Below, piece by piece: positions 37,159 through 45,087 of a DNA stretch of 64,000 bases (the stretch's first letter is position 1; each line of letters opens with the position of its first letter). Below the pieces are notes generated by a model. It searched no databases. It saw nothing but the letters and a program-made list of their open reading frames with translations, and had not been told where the DNA came from. Source of the DNA: Seohaeicola_A nanhaiensis (GTDB lineage Bacteria > Pseudomonadota > Alphaproteobacteria > Rhodobacterales > Rhodobacteraceae); NCBI RefSeq assembly GCF_042654245.1, contig NZ_JBHSGI010000002.1:930001-994000 (forward strand), in the 5' to 3' direction. The position numbers and the translations under genes are program-made.

Positions 37159-38106
37159 TCAGCGCTCCTTCACCTTGTTGAGCGCCTTCACGTAGATCGA
37201 GGCCAGTCCGAAGACGGTGACGAAGAGGATGATGGCATAGGCGCTGGCGTAGCCGGTGCGCCATTTCTCGAAGGCCTCGCGTTTCAGGTTGATCGAGGTG
37301 AGTTCGGTGGTCGACCCCGGCCCGCCGCCGGTCAGCTGCACCACGAGGTCGAACATCTTGAAGTTCTCGATGCCCCTGAACAGCACCGCCAGCATCAGGA
37401 AGGGCAGCACCATGGGCACGGTGATGGTCCAGAACTGGCGCCATTTCGACGCGCGGTCGATCTCGGCCGCCTCGTAGATGTAGTCGGGGATCGAGCGCAG
37501 CCCGGCCAGGCAGATCAGCATGACGAAGGGCGACCACATCCAGGTGTCGACGATGACGATGGCCCAGGGCGCGAGCGCGACCGAGCCGATCATCTCGAAG
37601 CTCGATGGATCGACGCCGGTGAAGAAGGCGACGATGTAATTGAACAGCCCGATCTGCGGCTGGTAGAGGAAGGTCCAGAAGTTGCCCACCACGGCGGGCG
37701 AGAGCATCATCGGCAGCACGATGATCGTGGTCCAGAGATCGTTGCCGCGGAACTTGCGGTTGATCAGCCAGGCCAGCGTGAAGCCGATCAGCACCTGCAG
37801 GACGATGGTCCAGAACAGGAAATGCGCGGTCGCCTGCATCGTCAGCCAGATGTCGCTGTCGGTCAGGATGCGCTCGTAGTTCTTCAGCCCGATGTATTCG
37901 ACACCGCGGTTGGCGCGGTTGGCCTTGAAGTCGGTGAAGCTGAGATTGATCGTCCAGATCAGCGGGAAGATGTTCACCGCCAGCAGCAGGAAGATCGTCG
38001 GCGCCACGAAGATCCAGGCGATGGCCCGGTCCGACAGGCCCCGGATGCGCCGGGCGACGGGAACGGGCGTGGCGCGGGCGGCGCGATCGGCGATGGTGTC
38101 GGTCAT
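37159..38106 (-). CDS. Carbohydrate ABC transporter permease, MalF type
   Basis: This permease of 315 residues has six helices and the MalF-type EAA loop (IPDYIYEAAEIDRASKWRQF). The N-terminal helix (AIAWIFVAPTIFLLLAVNIF) follows a short cytoplasmic segment. It works with the MalG-type permease at 36099 and the binding protein encoded just upstream. Hairpins of the GGGTGGGC family lie between it and the binding-protein gene. Confidence 0.92.
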   Translation of the reverse strand: MTDTIADRAARATPVPVARRIRGLSDRAIAWIFVAPTIFLLLAVNIFPLIWTINLSFTDFKANRANRGVEYIGLKNYERILTDSDIWLTMQATAHFLFWTIVLQVLIGFTLAWLINRKFRGNDLWTTIIVLPMMLSPAVVGNFWTFLYQPQIGLFNYIVAFFTGVDPSSFEMIGSVALAPWAIVIVDTWMWSPFVMLICLAGLRSIPDYIYEAAEIDRASKWRQFWTITVPMVLPFLMLAVLFRGIENFKMFDLVVQLTGGGPGSTTELTSINLKREAFEKWRTGYASAYAIILFVTVFGLASIYVKALNKVKER

Positions 38107-38150
38107 GTGCGGGCCTGGGCATTCAGCGTCGCGGGGACGCGGCGGCGAGG

Positions 38151-38206
38151 GGTGGGCGGATCGCCCACCCTACGGCTTGGTGTAGGGTGGGCAATCTGCC
38201 CACCCT
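38151..38206. repeat. GGGTGGGC hairpin repeats, copies B and C
   Basis: Two adjacent inverted repeats: GGGTGGGCGGATCGCCCACCC (about 38150-38170) and AGGGTGGGCAATCTGCCCACCC (38184-38205). They lie after the binding-protein gene and could lower read-through into the permeases, the usual way of making more binding protein. Confidence 0.6.
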
Positions 38207-38214
38207 CATCGGGA

Positions 38215-39528
38215 TCAGAGCTTGCCTTCGTCCTCGAAGACCTCGGTCCAGTCGGCGATCAGCGCGTCCAGCGCCTCTTTCGCGGTGCCCTGGTCGGCGA
38301 CGACATAGTCGTGCATCCGCTTCTGCATCGCGAGCAGCAGCTCGGCATAGGCCGGCTCCTGCCAGAAGTCCTGCACCGCGCCCATCGCCTCGAGGAAGTC
38401 GCCCGCGAAGGGGGCCGAGTCCTTGAAGCCCGGATCGTTCAGAACCGCGTTATGGCAGGAATAGCCGCCAAGCGACCACCATTTCTGCTGGACCTCGGGC
38501 TGGGCGAACCACTTGATGTATTCCAGCGCCGCGTCCTGCTTTTCGGAGTAGGAGACGACCGAGATGCCCTGCCCGCCCAGCGTCGAGCCGGCCTGGTTCT
38601 GCGGCGGGTTGACGAAGAAACCGATCTTGTCGCCACCCACGTTCGGATCGGCATAGAGGCCGGGGAAGAAGGCGAACCAGTTCATCCCCATGGCCACCTG
38701 ACCCGATTTGAAGGCGTCAAGGCTTTCACCCATATAGGCGTTGGTATAGCCGGGCGGTGTCGCGGTCTTATAGAATTCCTTGTAGAATTCCAGCGCTTCC
38801 ACCGCCTGCGGCGAGTTCACCGCGCCTTCCATGTCGTATTTGCCGGGCGTGTTCTCGTATTTGAAGCCCCAGGGGTACAGCGCCCCGGTGATCCCCATGG
38901 TGATACCTTCCGAGCCGCGCTCGGTGAAGATCGCCGCGCCGTAGACGGTCTTGCCGTCGATCTCGCGGCCCTGGAAGAACTGGGCGATTTCCAGCAGCTC
39001 CTTCTGGCTCTTCGGCTCGGCCAGATCGCGGCCCGTCTTCTCCTTGAAGGCGGCCTTGATGTCGTCGCGTTCGAACCAGTCCTTGCGATAGAACCAGGCG
39101 TTGGCGTCCCCCATGGCGGGCAGCGCGTAGTAGTTCGGCTCGCCCTTGGGCCAGGTGGAATAGGCATAGACGGTCGCGGGCGCGAAGTCGTCCATCGAGA
39201 TGCCTTCGGCGTCGAAGAAGTCGTTCAGCTTGACGTAGTGCCCGTTCTCGGCACCGCCGCCGATCCACTGGCTGTCGCCGATCAGCAGATCGCAGAGCTT
39301 GCCGCCTGAATTCAGCTCGTTCAGCATCCGGTCGGCGAAATTGGGCCAGGGCACGAATTCGAAGTTCATCTTGTGGCCGGACTGCGCCTCGAACTCCTTG
39401 CTGAGTTCGACCAGCGCGTTTGCCGGATCCCAGGCGGCCCAGCAAAGCGTCAGATCCTCGGCCTGCGCGGTGCCCGCAAAGGCGGACGCCGACAGCGCAG
39501 TCGCCGCCAATAACTTGGACGTCTTCAT
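38215..39528 (-). CDS. Carbohydrate ABC transporter substrate-binding protein
   Basis: The protein of 437 residues is a family 1 extracellular binding protein. Residues 1-23 form a clear signal peptide (LLAATALSASAFAGTAQA), and the mature protein starts EDLTLCWAAWDPANALVEL. It is rich in aromatic residues, as is usual for sugar or polyol sites. The ligand is not known; the downstream DhaK-type kinase and the Gfo/Idh and TIM-barrel enzymes upstream point to a sugar or sugar alcohol. AGGAATC precedes ATG 39528. Confidence 0.92.
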   Translation of the reverse strand: MKTSKLLAATALSASAFAGTAQAEDLTLCWAAWDPANALVELSKEFEAQSGHKMNFEFVPWPNFADRMLNELNSGGKLCDLLIGDSQWIGGGAENGHYVKLNDFFDAEGISMDDFAPATVYAYSTWPKGEPNYYALPAMGDANAWFYRKDWFERDDIKAAFKEKTGRDLAEPKSQKELLEIAQFFQGREIDGKTVYGAAIFTERGSEGITMGITGALYPWGFKYENTPGKYDMEGAVNSPQAVEALEFYKEFYKTATPPGYTNAYMGESLDAFKSGQVAMGMNWFAFFPGLYADPNVGGDKIGFFVNPPQNQAGSTLGGQGISVVSYSEKQDAALEYIKWFAQPEVQQKWWSLGGYSCHNAVLNDPGFKDSAPFAGDFLEAMGAVQDFWQEPAYAELLLAMQKRMHDYVVADQGTAKEALDALIADWTEVFEDEGKL

Positions 39529-39607
39529 TATGATTCCTCCCGATCATGAACCCGGCAGTTCCCCTGGCCCCGCAGGGCGCCCTCCGCCGGATTGGAAAAA
39601 GCGTAGA

Positions 39608-39655
39608 TGAGGTGCGTACCTCAAGTAAAGAAAAATTCTGATGTACGCCCATCAG
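39608..39655 (-). promoter_or_regulatory. Two palindromes upstream of the binding-protein gene
   Basis: TGAGGTGCGTACCTCA (39608-39623; 6-bp arms) and CTGATGTACGCCCATCAG (39638-39655; 6-bp arms) lie 80-127 bases before the start codon in an AT-richer stretch. They are good operator candidates for the local LacI-type regulator. Confidence 0.5.
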
Positions 39656-39720
39656 GCGCGGCCCGGTCTCGCCGCGACGCGCCTGTGGCCGGGTGTGAAA
39701 TGCCGAATTCGTGAAGGGAT

Positions 39721-40881
39721 TCAGCGCGCCGGCGCGACCCAGACCCCGCCGCGCGCCGAGGAGCGCACGCAGGCGTCGACAAAGGCGACGCCCTCCAGCC
39801 CGTCCGCCACGCCGGGGAAAAGCACGCCCTCCGGTATCGCCTGCCCCGCCGCGCGGGCGCGAATCGCCGCCGCCGCCTCGGTGTAGATCGTCGCGAAGGC
39901 CTCCAGATATCCCTCGGGATGGCCCGAGGGGATGCGGCTGACCCGCCCCGCCGCGCCGTCCGATCCGGCAGCGTTGCGCCTTATACGCCGCGGCGCCTCG
40001 CCGAAGGGGGCGTGCCAGAGGGTGTTCGGTTCTTCTTGCGCCCATTCCAGACCGCCCTTGTCGCCGTAGATCCGCAGCCGCAGCGCGTTCTCGTTGCCGG
40101 GCGCGACCTGGGACGACCAGAGCATTCCCCGGGCGCCGCCCTCGAAGCGCAAGAGCACATGGGCGTTGTCATCCACCCGGCGGCCTTCGACAAAGCTCTG
40201 CATGTCGGCGCAGACGGCCTCCAGCCGCAGGCCCGAGACGAAGCCCGCGAGGTTCATCGCATGGGTGCCGATGTCGCCGATGCTGCCGCCCGCGCCCGAA
40301 CGTTCGGGGTCGGTGCGCCAGCCCGCCTGCTTCTGCCCGGTCGCTTCCAGCGCCTCGGTCAGCCAGTCCTGCGGGTATTCCACCTGCACCACGCGGATCG
40401 TGCCCAGCGCGCCCGAGGCCACCATGGCGCGGGCCTGCCGCACCATCGGGTAACCGGTGTAGTTATGCGTCAGCACGAAGAGCGCGCCCGAAGCCTCGGC
40501 CGCCTTCACCATCTTCTTCGCCTCACCCAGCGTGGCGGTCAGCGGCTTGTCGCAGATCACGTGGATGCCGCGTTTCAGAAACTCCTTCGCTGCCGGATAG
40601 TGCATGTGGTTGGGCGTGACGATGGCCACCGCCTCGATCCCCTCCTTCAGCCGCGCCTCGCGCTGGGCCATGGCGGTGAAGTCGTCATAGACGCGGGACG
40701 CGTCCAGCCCGAGATCGTCGCCCGAAGCGCGCGATTTCTCGGCCGTCGAGGAAAAACACCCGGCGACCAGTTCGAACTGATCGTCCAGCCGCGCCGCCAT
40801 GCGGTGCACGCCCCCGATGAAGGCGTCGCGCCCGCCCCCCACCATCCCGAGCCGTATCCGCGCCGCGCCCTGACGTTCCAT
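39721..40881 (-). CDS. Gfo/Idh/MocA family oxidoreductase
   Basis: The protein of 386 residues has an N-terminal Rossmann domain (RLGMVGGGRDAFIGGVHR) and the family signature around ICDKPLTATLGEAKKMV, where the Lys is catalytic, plus GDIGTHAMNLAGF in the substrate domain. Members oxidise sugars or inositols, often to 3-keto forms, with NAD(P). It starts 69 bases after the TIM-barrel isomerase gene, and an AGGGAGG box precedes ATG 40881. Pairing with a TIM-barrel enzyme and an ABC transporter suggests a 3-keto-sugar or epimerisation route. Confidence 0.9.
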   Translation of the reverse strand: MERQGAARIRLGMVGGGRDAFIGGVHRMAARLDDQFELVAGCFSSTAEKSRASGDDLGLDASRVYDDFTAMAQREARLKEGIEAVAIVTPNHMHYPAAKEFLKRGIHVICDKPLTATLGEAKKMVKAAEASGALFVLTHNYTGYPMVRQARAMVASGALGTIRVVQVEYPQDWLTEALEATGQKQAGWRTDPERSGAGGSIGDIGTHAMNLAGFVSGLRLEAVCADMQSFVEGRRVDDNAHVLLRFEGGARGMLWSSQVAPGNENALRLRIYGDKGGLEWAQEEPNTLWHAPFGEAPRRIRRNAAGSDGAAGRVSRIPSGHPEGYLEAFATIYTEAAAAIRARAAGQAIPEGVLFPGVADGLEGVAFVDACVRSSARGGVWVAPAR

Positions 40882-40895
40882 GAAAACCTCCCTGC

Positions 40896-40944
40896 TTTTC
40901 CTCTTGCGTCAAATATCCCGGGGGTCCGGGGGCAGCGCCCCCGG
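40896..40944 (-). repeat. Recurrent intergenic element, copy 7, with GC hairpin
   Basis: On the minus strand a CCGGGGGCGCTGCCCCCGG hairpin is followed by CCCCCGGGATATTTGACGCA and AGAGGAAAAG. This is the most diverged copy of the element. Confidence 0.5.
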
Positions 40945-40950
40945 CCTTGC

Positions 40951-42003
40951 TCACAACCCCAGCATCGCCCGGTTGGCGGCCTGATCCGTCCCGCCATCGG
41001 CAAAGTCGTCAAAGGCGCGCTCGGTCACCCGGATGATGTGATCCTTCACGAACTGCGCGCCTTCGCGGGCGCCGTCCTCGGGGTGTTTCATCGCGCATTC
41101 CCATTCGACCACGGCCCAGCCGTCGAAGTCGTATTGGGTGAGCTTGGAGAAGACCGCGCCGAAATCCACCTGCCCGTCGCCCAGGCTGCGGAACCGCCCG
41201 GCGCGGTTCACCCAGGACTGGTAGCCGCCGTAGACGCCCTGCCGCCCTGTCGGGTTCAGCTCGGCGTCCTTGACGTGGAACATGCGGATCCGCTCGTGGT
41301 AGATGTCGATGTTGTCGATATAGTCCATCGCCTGCAGCACATAATGCGAGGGGTCGTAGAGCATGTTGCAGCGGGCGTGGTTGTTCACCCGTTCGAGGAA
41401 CATCTCGAAGCTGACGCCATCGTGCAGATCCTCGCCGGGGTGGATTTCATAGCAGATGTCGACGCCATGCTCCTCGGCGTAATCCAGGATGGGCCGCCAG
41501 CGGGAAGCGAGTTCGTCGAAGCCGGTCTCGACCAGGCCCGCGGGCCGCTGCGGCCAGGGATAGACATAGGGCCAGACCAGTGCGCCCGAGAAGGTCACAT
41601 GGGCGCCTATGCCCATATTGGCCGAGGCGCGGATCGCCTGTTTGACCTGATCCACCGCCCATTCCTGCCGCGCTCTGGGGTTGCCGCGCACCGAAGGCGC
41701 GGCGAAGCCGTCGAAGGCGGCGTCATAGGCCGGGTGCACGGCGACCAGCTGGCCCTGCAGGTGGGTCGAAAGCTCGGTCACCTCGATCCCGTTCTCGGCC
41801 GCCTGGCCCTTGAAGTCGTCGCAGTAGTCGCGGCTGTCGGCGGCCTTGGCGAGGTCGATCAGCCGGGCGTCCCAACTAGGGACCTGCACGCCCCTGTAGC
41901 CGCAGTCCGCCGCCCATTTCGTGATGAAGTCCCACGAGTTGAACGGCGCGTCGTCGCCCGCGAACTGGGCCAGAAACAGGGCCGGGCCCTTGATGGTCTT
42001 CAT
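40951..42003 (-). CDS. Sugar phosphate isomerase/epimerase (TIM barrel, AP endonuclease 2 family)
   Basis: The protein of 350 residues has the xylose isomerase-like TIM barrel used by sugar epimerases and isomerases: metal ligands are expected in DICYEIHPGED, NMLYDPSHYVL and MFHVKDAELN, with a final Glu in AVVEWECAMKHPEDG. Homologues act with Gfo/Idh dehydrogenases on keto-sugars. Its ATG overlaps the stop of the lacI-type gene (42000-42003), so the regulator and the pathway share a transcript. Confidence 0.9.
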   Translation of the reverse strand: MKTIKGPALFLAQFAGDDAPFNSWDFITKWAADCGYRGVQVPSWDARLIDLAKAADSRDYCDDFKGQAAENGIEVTELSTHLQGQLVAVHPAYDAAFDGFAAPSVRGNPRARQEWAVDQVKQAIRASANMGIGAHVTFSGALVWPYVYPWPQRPAGLVETGFDELASRWRPILDYAEEHGVDICYEIHPGEDLHDGVSFEMFLERVNNHARCNMLYDPSHYVLQAMDYIDNIDIYHERIRMFHVKDAELNPTGRQGVYGGYQSWVNRAGRFRSLGDGQVDFGAVFSKLTQYDFDGWAVVEWECAMKHPEDGAREGAQFVKDHIIRVTERAFDDFADGGTDQAANRAMLGL

Positions 42004-43055
42004 GTCTTGTCCTCCCGATAGGCGCCCTGAGGCAGGTTTTCCTTCAACACGATCTCGATGCGGATGCGCTCCTGGCTGGCGATGACCTCGACGCCGTCGC
42101 ATTGCGCCTTGAGCACCCGCGCCGCGCTGCGCGCGATATGACCGGCGTTCTGGTTGATGATCACGTCGACCACGCCGTCGGTCAGCATCTCGCGCGCGTG
42201 GGGCGTCAGGTCGTGGCCGATGATGGTCAGCCGGTCGGCCAGTCCGCGCGCGCGCACCACCTCGGTGATCCCGCGCAGGCCGGCGCCGGCGCAGTAGATG
42301 CCGACCACGCCGGTGTGGTTGTCAAGACATTGCGCCGTCACCCGCGCCACCATCTGGTGGTTGTCCCAGCCCTCGATGGTCGGCAGCGTGGTCAGGCCGG
42401 GAAAGCGGGTGGCGATCACCTCGTCGAAGCCCATGCGCCGGTCGACCATGTCGCGGGCCTGCATGGTGTTGACCGCCACCACGATCTTGCCCGGACCCGG
42501 CCCGGCAAAGCGGCCCATCAGCACGCCGGCGGTGCGGCCGGCGGCAAGGTTGTCGATGCCAACGAAATGATCGCGTTCGGACTGCGGCTGGTCGGTGATC
42601 ATCGCCACCACGGCGACGCCGCGGGCCTTCAGGCGGGCGATCATGTCGCGCACCATGGGGGTTTCGTTGGCCATGATGGCGACGCCGTCAAAGCCCATCG
42701 TCTCGATCCGCCGGAAGGCCTGCTGCAGCGCCACCTGGTCGCCGATGGCGACATGGGTGGTCTCGATCTCGAGCCGGTCGGCGCTGAGGCCGGCGGCCGC
42801 CTCGTCGATGGCCTCGTGCAGCACGCGCAGGAACTGCGAGGGGGTGTCGGGCAGCAGGAAGGCGAAGCGGTAGCGGCGCTGGCGTGCGAGGTTGGCGGCC
42901 GAGAGGTCGCGAACATAGCCCAGCCGGCTGACCGCCTCCTGCACGCGGCGCACGGTGACCTCGCGGACCCCGGCGCGGGCGTTCAGCACCCGGTCGACCG
43001 TCGCCAGACTGACCCCCGCGACCCGGGCGATGTCATGCACCGTGGGCTTGCCCAT
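42000..43055 (-). CDS. LacI-family transcriptional regulator
   Basis: The protein of 351 residues has an N-terminal helix-turn-helix and hinge (VHDIARVAGVSLATVDRVLN, then NARAGVREVT) and a periplasmic-binding-like effector domain (RYRFAFLLPDTPSQFLRVL). The pattern matches regulators that bind sugars such as xylose, ribose or inositol derivatives. It is the first gene of the minus-strand carbohydrate run and divergent from an SDR gene. Candidate targets are palindromes at 39608-39655 and the TAGCGCTA pair at 31908-31946. Confidence 0.92.
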   Translation of the reverse strand: MGKPTVHDIARVAGVSLATVDRVLNARAGVREVTVRRVQEAVSRLGYVRDLSAANLARQRRYRFAFLLPDTPSQFLRVLHEAIDEAAAGLSADRLEIETTHVAIGDQVALQQAFRRIETMGFDGVAIMANETPMVRDMIARLKARGVAVVAMITDQPQSERDHFVGIDNLAAGRTAGVLMGRFAGPGPGKIVVAVNTMQARDMVDRRMGFDEVIATRFPGLTTLPTIEGWDNHQMVARVTAQCLDNHTGVVGIYCAGAGLRGITEVVRARGLADRLTIIGHDLTPHAREMLTDGVVDVIINQNAGHIARSAARVLKAQCDGVEVIASQERIRIEIVLKENLPQGAYREDKT

Positions 43056-43155
43056 TGCTCTCTCCCTGAAAGCGCAGGCTATGTCATCGGCTTGAGGCAC
43101 GTCAATCAGATGTATGGCGCCCTGCCTGCCGCCGCGCTTGCGATGATGGCGGAAT

Positions 43156-43175
43156 GGAGTATTTGGAAAGAGAAG
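43156..43175 (+). repeat. Recurrent intergenic element, copy 8
   Basis: GGAGTATTTGGAAAGAGAAG lies in the divergent region between the lacI-type and SDR genes; this copy has no adjacent GC hairpin upstream. Confidence 0.65.
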
Positions 43176-43236
43176 ACGCCGCAGGGGGCGCCGCGACCGG
43201 CGCGGCGGCACAGGCGATGGCCGAACGGAGGATGAC

Positions 43237-44007
43237 ATGACCAACCAAGCCCTTTTCCCCGATCTGGACGGCGCGTCGGTCTTCATCACCGGCGGCGGGT
43301 CGGGGATCGGAGCGGCGCTGGTCGAGGGGTTCGTCGCGCAGGGCGCGCGAGTGGCCTTCGGCGATATCCGCGACAGCCGCGGCTTTGCCAACGACCTGGG
43401 CGCGCGGTTCGCCAATGCGCCGCTGTTCCTGGAGTGCGACATCACCGATACCGAGGCGCTGCGCCGCTCTCTCGCCGAGGCAGGCGCGGCGCATGGGCCA
43501 GTGACGGTGCTGGTGAACAACGCCGCCAACGACGACCGCCATACGCTGGATGCCGTCACGCCGGAGTATTGGGACCGCATGATGGCGGTCAATCTCAAGG
43601 CCTATTTCTTTGCCTGTCAGGCGGCCGCGCCGGGGATGGCGGCGGCCGGGCGCGGGGCGATCGTCAATTTCAGCTCGATCAGCTATATCATGGGGAATGC
43701 GGGCTATCCGGTCTATACCGCCGCCAATGCGGCGATCACCGGCATGACGCGCAGCCTGGCGCGCGAGCTGGGACCGCAGGGGGTGCGGGTGAACGCGGTG
43801 GCGCCGGGCTGGGTGCTGACCGAGAAGCAGCGCGAATTGTGGGCGACGCCCGAGGGGCTGGCCGATCACCTGTCGCGCCAGTGCCTGCCCGAGCATCTGA
43901 TGCCCGAGGATCTGGTCGGACCGGTGCTGTTCCTGGCCTCGCAGACCAGCCGCATGATCACCGGGCAGTGCATCGCCGTCGATGGCGGCGTGGTGGTCTC
44001 GGGCTGA
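43237..44007 (+). CDS. Short-chain dehydrogenase/reductase
   Basis: The protein of 256 residues is a classical SDR: cofactor motif ITGGGSGIGAAL near residue 20, NNAAND near residue 90, catalytic Ser in NFSSISYIMG, and catalytic Tyr and Lys region YPVYTAANAAI, where Lys is replaced by Asn (YTAAN, usual YxxxK). The changed Lys position deserves checking. Opposite in direction to lacI and upstream of a LysR regulator gene that overlaps its end region. Substrate unknown; a sugar or hydroxyacid is plausible. Confidence 0.88.
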   Translation: MTNQALFPDLDGASVFITGGGSGIGAALVEGFVAQGARVAFGDIRDSRGFANDLGARFANAPLFLECDITDTEALRRSLAEAGAAHGPVTVLVNNAANDDRHTLDAVTPEYWDRMMAVNLKAYFFACQAAAPGMAAAGRGAIVNFSSISYIMGNAGYPVYTAANAAITGMTRSLARELGPQGVRVNAVAPGWVLTEKQRELWATPEGLADHLSRQCLPEHLMPEDLVGPVLFLASQTSRMITGQCIAVDGGVVVSG

Positions 44008-44017
44008 GGCGCGCCTC

Positions 44018-44902
44018 GTGGCCATCACGCTGAAGCAGCTGGAAGCCTTTGTCTGGATCGCCGATCTGGGCAGTTTCCGCGCGGCGGCCGAGCGGCTGAA
44101 CACGACGCAGCCCAATATCTCGGCCCGGATCGCGGCGCTGGAGGGCACGCTGAACGTCACGCTGATGGAACGCGACGCGGGATCGGTGCGGCTGACCGCG
44201 CGGGGGCGCGACCTGCTGGACCATGCCCGCGCCGTGCTGCGCGAGGGCGAGGCGCTGATCACCGCCTCGGGCGCGGTGGGGCTGTTCGACGGCACCCTGC
44301 GGCTGGGGGTGACCGAGATGATCGTGCACAGCTGGCTGCGCGATTTCCTGCGCGCCTTCCGGGCGCGGTTTCCGAAGATCAGCGTCGAGCTGACCGTCGA
44401 CATGTCGGCCAAGCTGGAGGAGGAGCTGGCGGGCCATCGCATCGACCTGGCGCTGCAGAACGGCCCGTTCAGCCGCGTCGCCACCGGCACCGCGCCGCTG
44501 GGGCTCTATCCCCTGGTCTGGGTGGCGGCGCCGGCGCTGGAGCTGGAGGGGCGGCTGACCCCGGGCGACTTCGCTGCGCACCCCGTGCTGACCCATGCGC
44601 GCGGCACCCGGCAATACGCGCAGGTGGCCGAGCATTTCCGCGCCGAGGGGCAGGCGGTGCGGCTGGTGCCCTCGTCGAACCTGGCGGCGGGGATGCAGAT
44701 GGCGGTGCAGGGAATGGGCGTCGCCGCCTTGCCCGCCGCGATGGTGGCGCGCGAACTGGCCGGCGGCGATCTGGTGCGGCTGGACTATGGCTGGGTGCCC
44801 GAGGCGCTGGACTTTGCCGCCCGGTATGACGCGCGCACCGCGCCGGGATTCGTCGCCACGGCGGCGGGCATCGCGCAGGAGGTGGCGCGCGGTCACGGCT
44901 GA
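44018..44902 (+). CDS. LysR-family transcriptional regulator
   Basis: The protein of 294 residues has the LysR helix-turn-helix (LKQLEAFVWIADLGSFRAAA, then TTQPNISARIAALE) and a C-terminal effector domain. The GTG at 44018 is chosen because LysR proteins begin a few residues before the LKQLEAF helix; an upstream start at 43982 would overlap the SDR gene. It is between SDR and hydantoinase genes on the same strand and could regulate either. No clear ribosome binding site is seen. Confidence 0.9.
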   Translation: MAITLKQLEAFVWIADLGSFRAAAERLNTTQPNISARIAALEGTLNVTLMERDAGSVRLTARGRDLLDHARAVLREGEALITASGAVGLFDGTLRLGVTEMIVHSWLRDFLRAFRARFPKISVELTVDMSAKLEEELAGHRIDLALQNGPFSRVATGTAPLGLYPLVWVAAPALELEGRLTPGDFAAHPVLTHARGTRQYAQVAEHFRAEGQAVRLVPSSNLAAGMQMAVQGMGVAALPAAMVARELAGGDLVRLDYGWVPEALDFAARYDARTAPGFVATAAGIAQEVARGHG

Positions 44903-44910
44903 GAGGGTCG

Positions 44911-44974
44911 CAGGGGGCTCTGCCCCCGCCGCGCCTGTGGCGCGGCCCCCCGAGGTATTTCGGAACCAGAGAAG
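44911..44974 (+). repeat. Recurrent intergenic element, copy 9, with GC hairpin
   Basis: A GCAGGGGGCTCTGCCCCCGC hairpin (about 44911-44930) and then CGAGGTATTTCGGAACCAGA with GAAG (44951-44974). It follows the LysR gene and may end its transcript. Confidence 0.65.
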
Positions 44975-45021
44975 GCAGGGACGCGGCGCGCAAGATCAAT
45001 TCTGTTTATGCAATCTACAAA

Positions 45022-45036
45022 ATCAAATAATTTGAT
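45022..45036 (+). promoter_or_regulatory. 15-bp palindrome upstream of the hydantoinase operon
   Basis: ATCAAATAATTTGAT is a perfect palindrome with 7-bp arms, in a markedly AT-rich stretch 52-66 bases before the start of the hydantoinase A gene. It is a likely regulator binding site; the LysR protein encoded just upstream or a GntR-type protein elsewhere could use it. Confidence 0.55.
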
Positions 45037-45087
45037 CTGATTGTCGGGTGCCCCTAGCCTGATGGCAACTTCGGCAAGGGAAGACTC

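Noticed and set aside
39919..42021. A 700-codon plus-strand frame opposite the Gfo/Idh and TIM-barrel genes
   Set aside because: No family similarity, and both minus-strand genes have clear motifs and ribosome binding sites.
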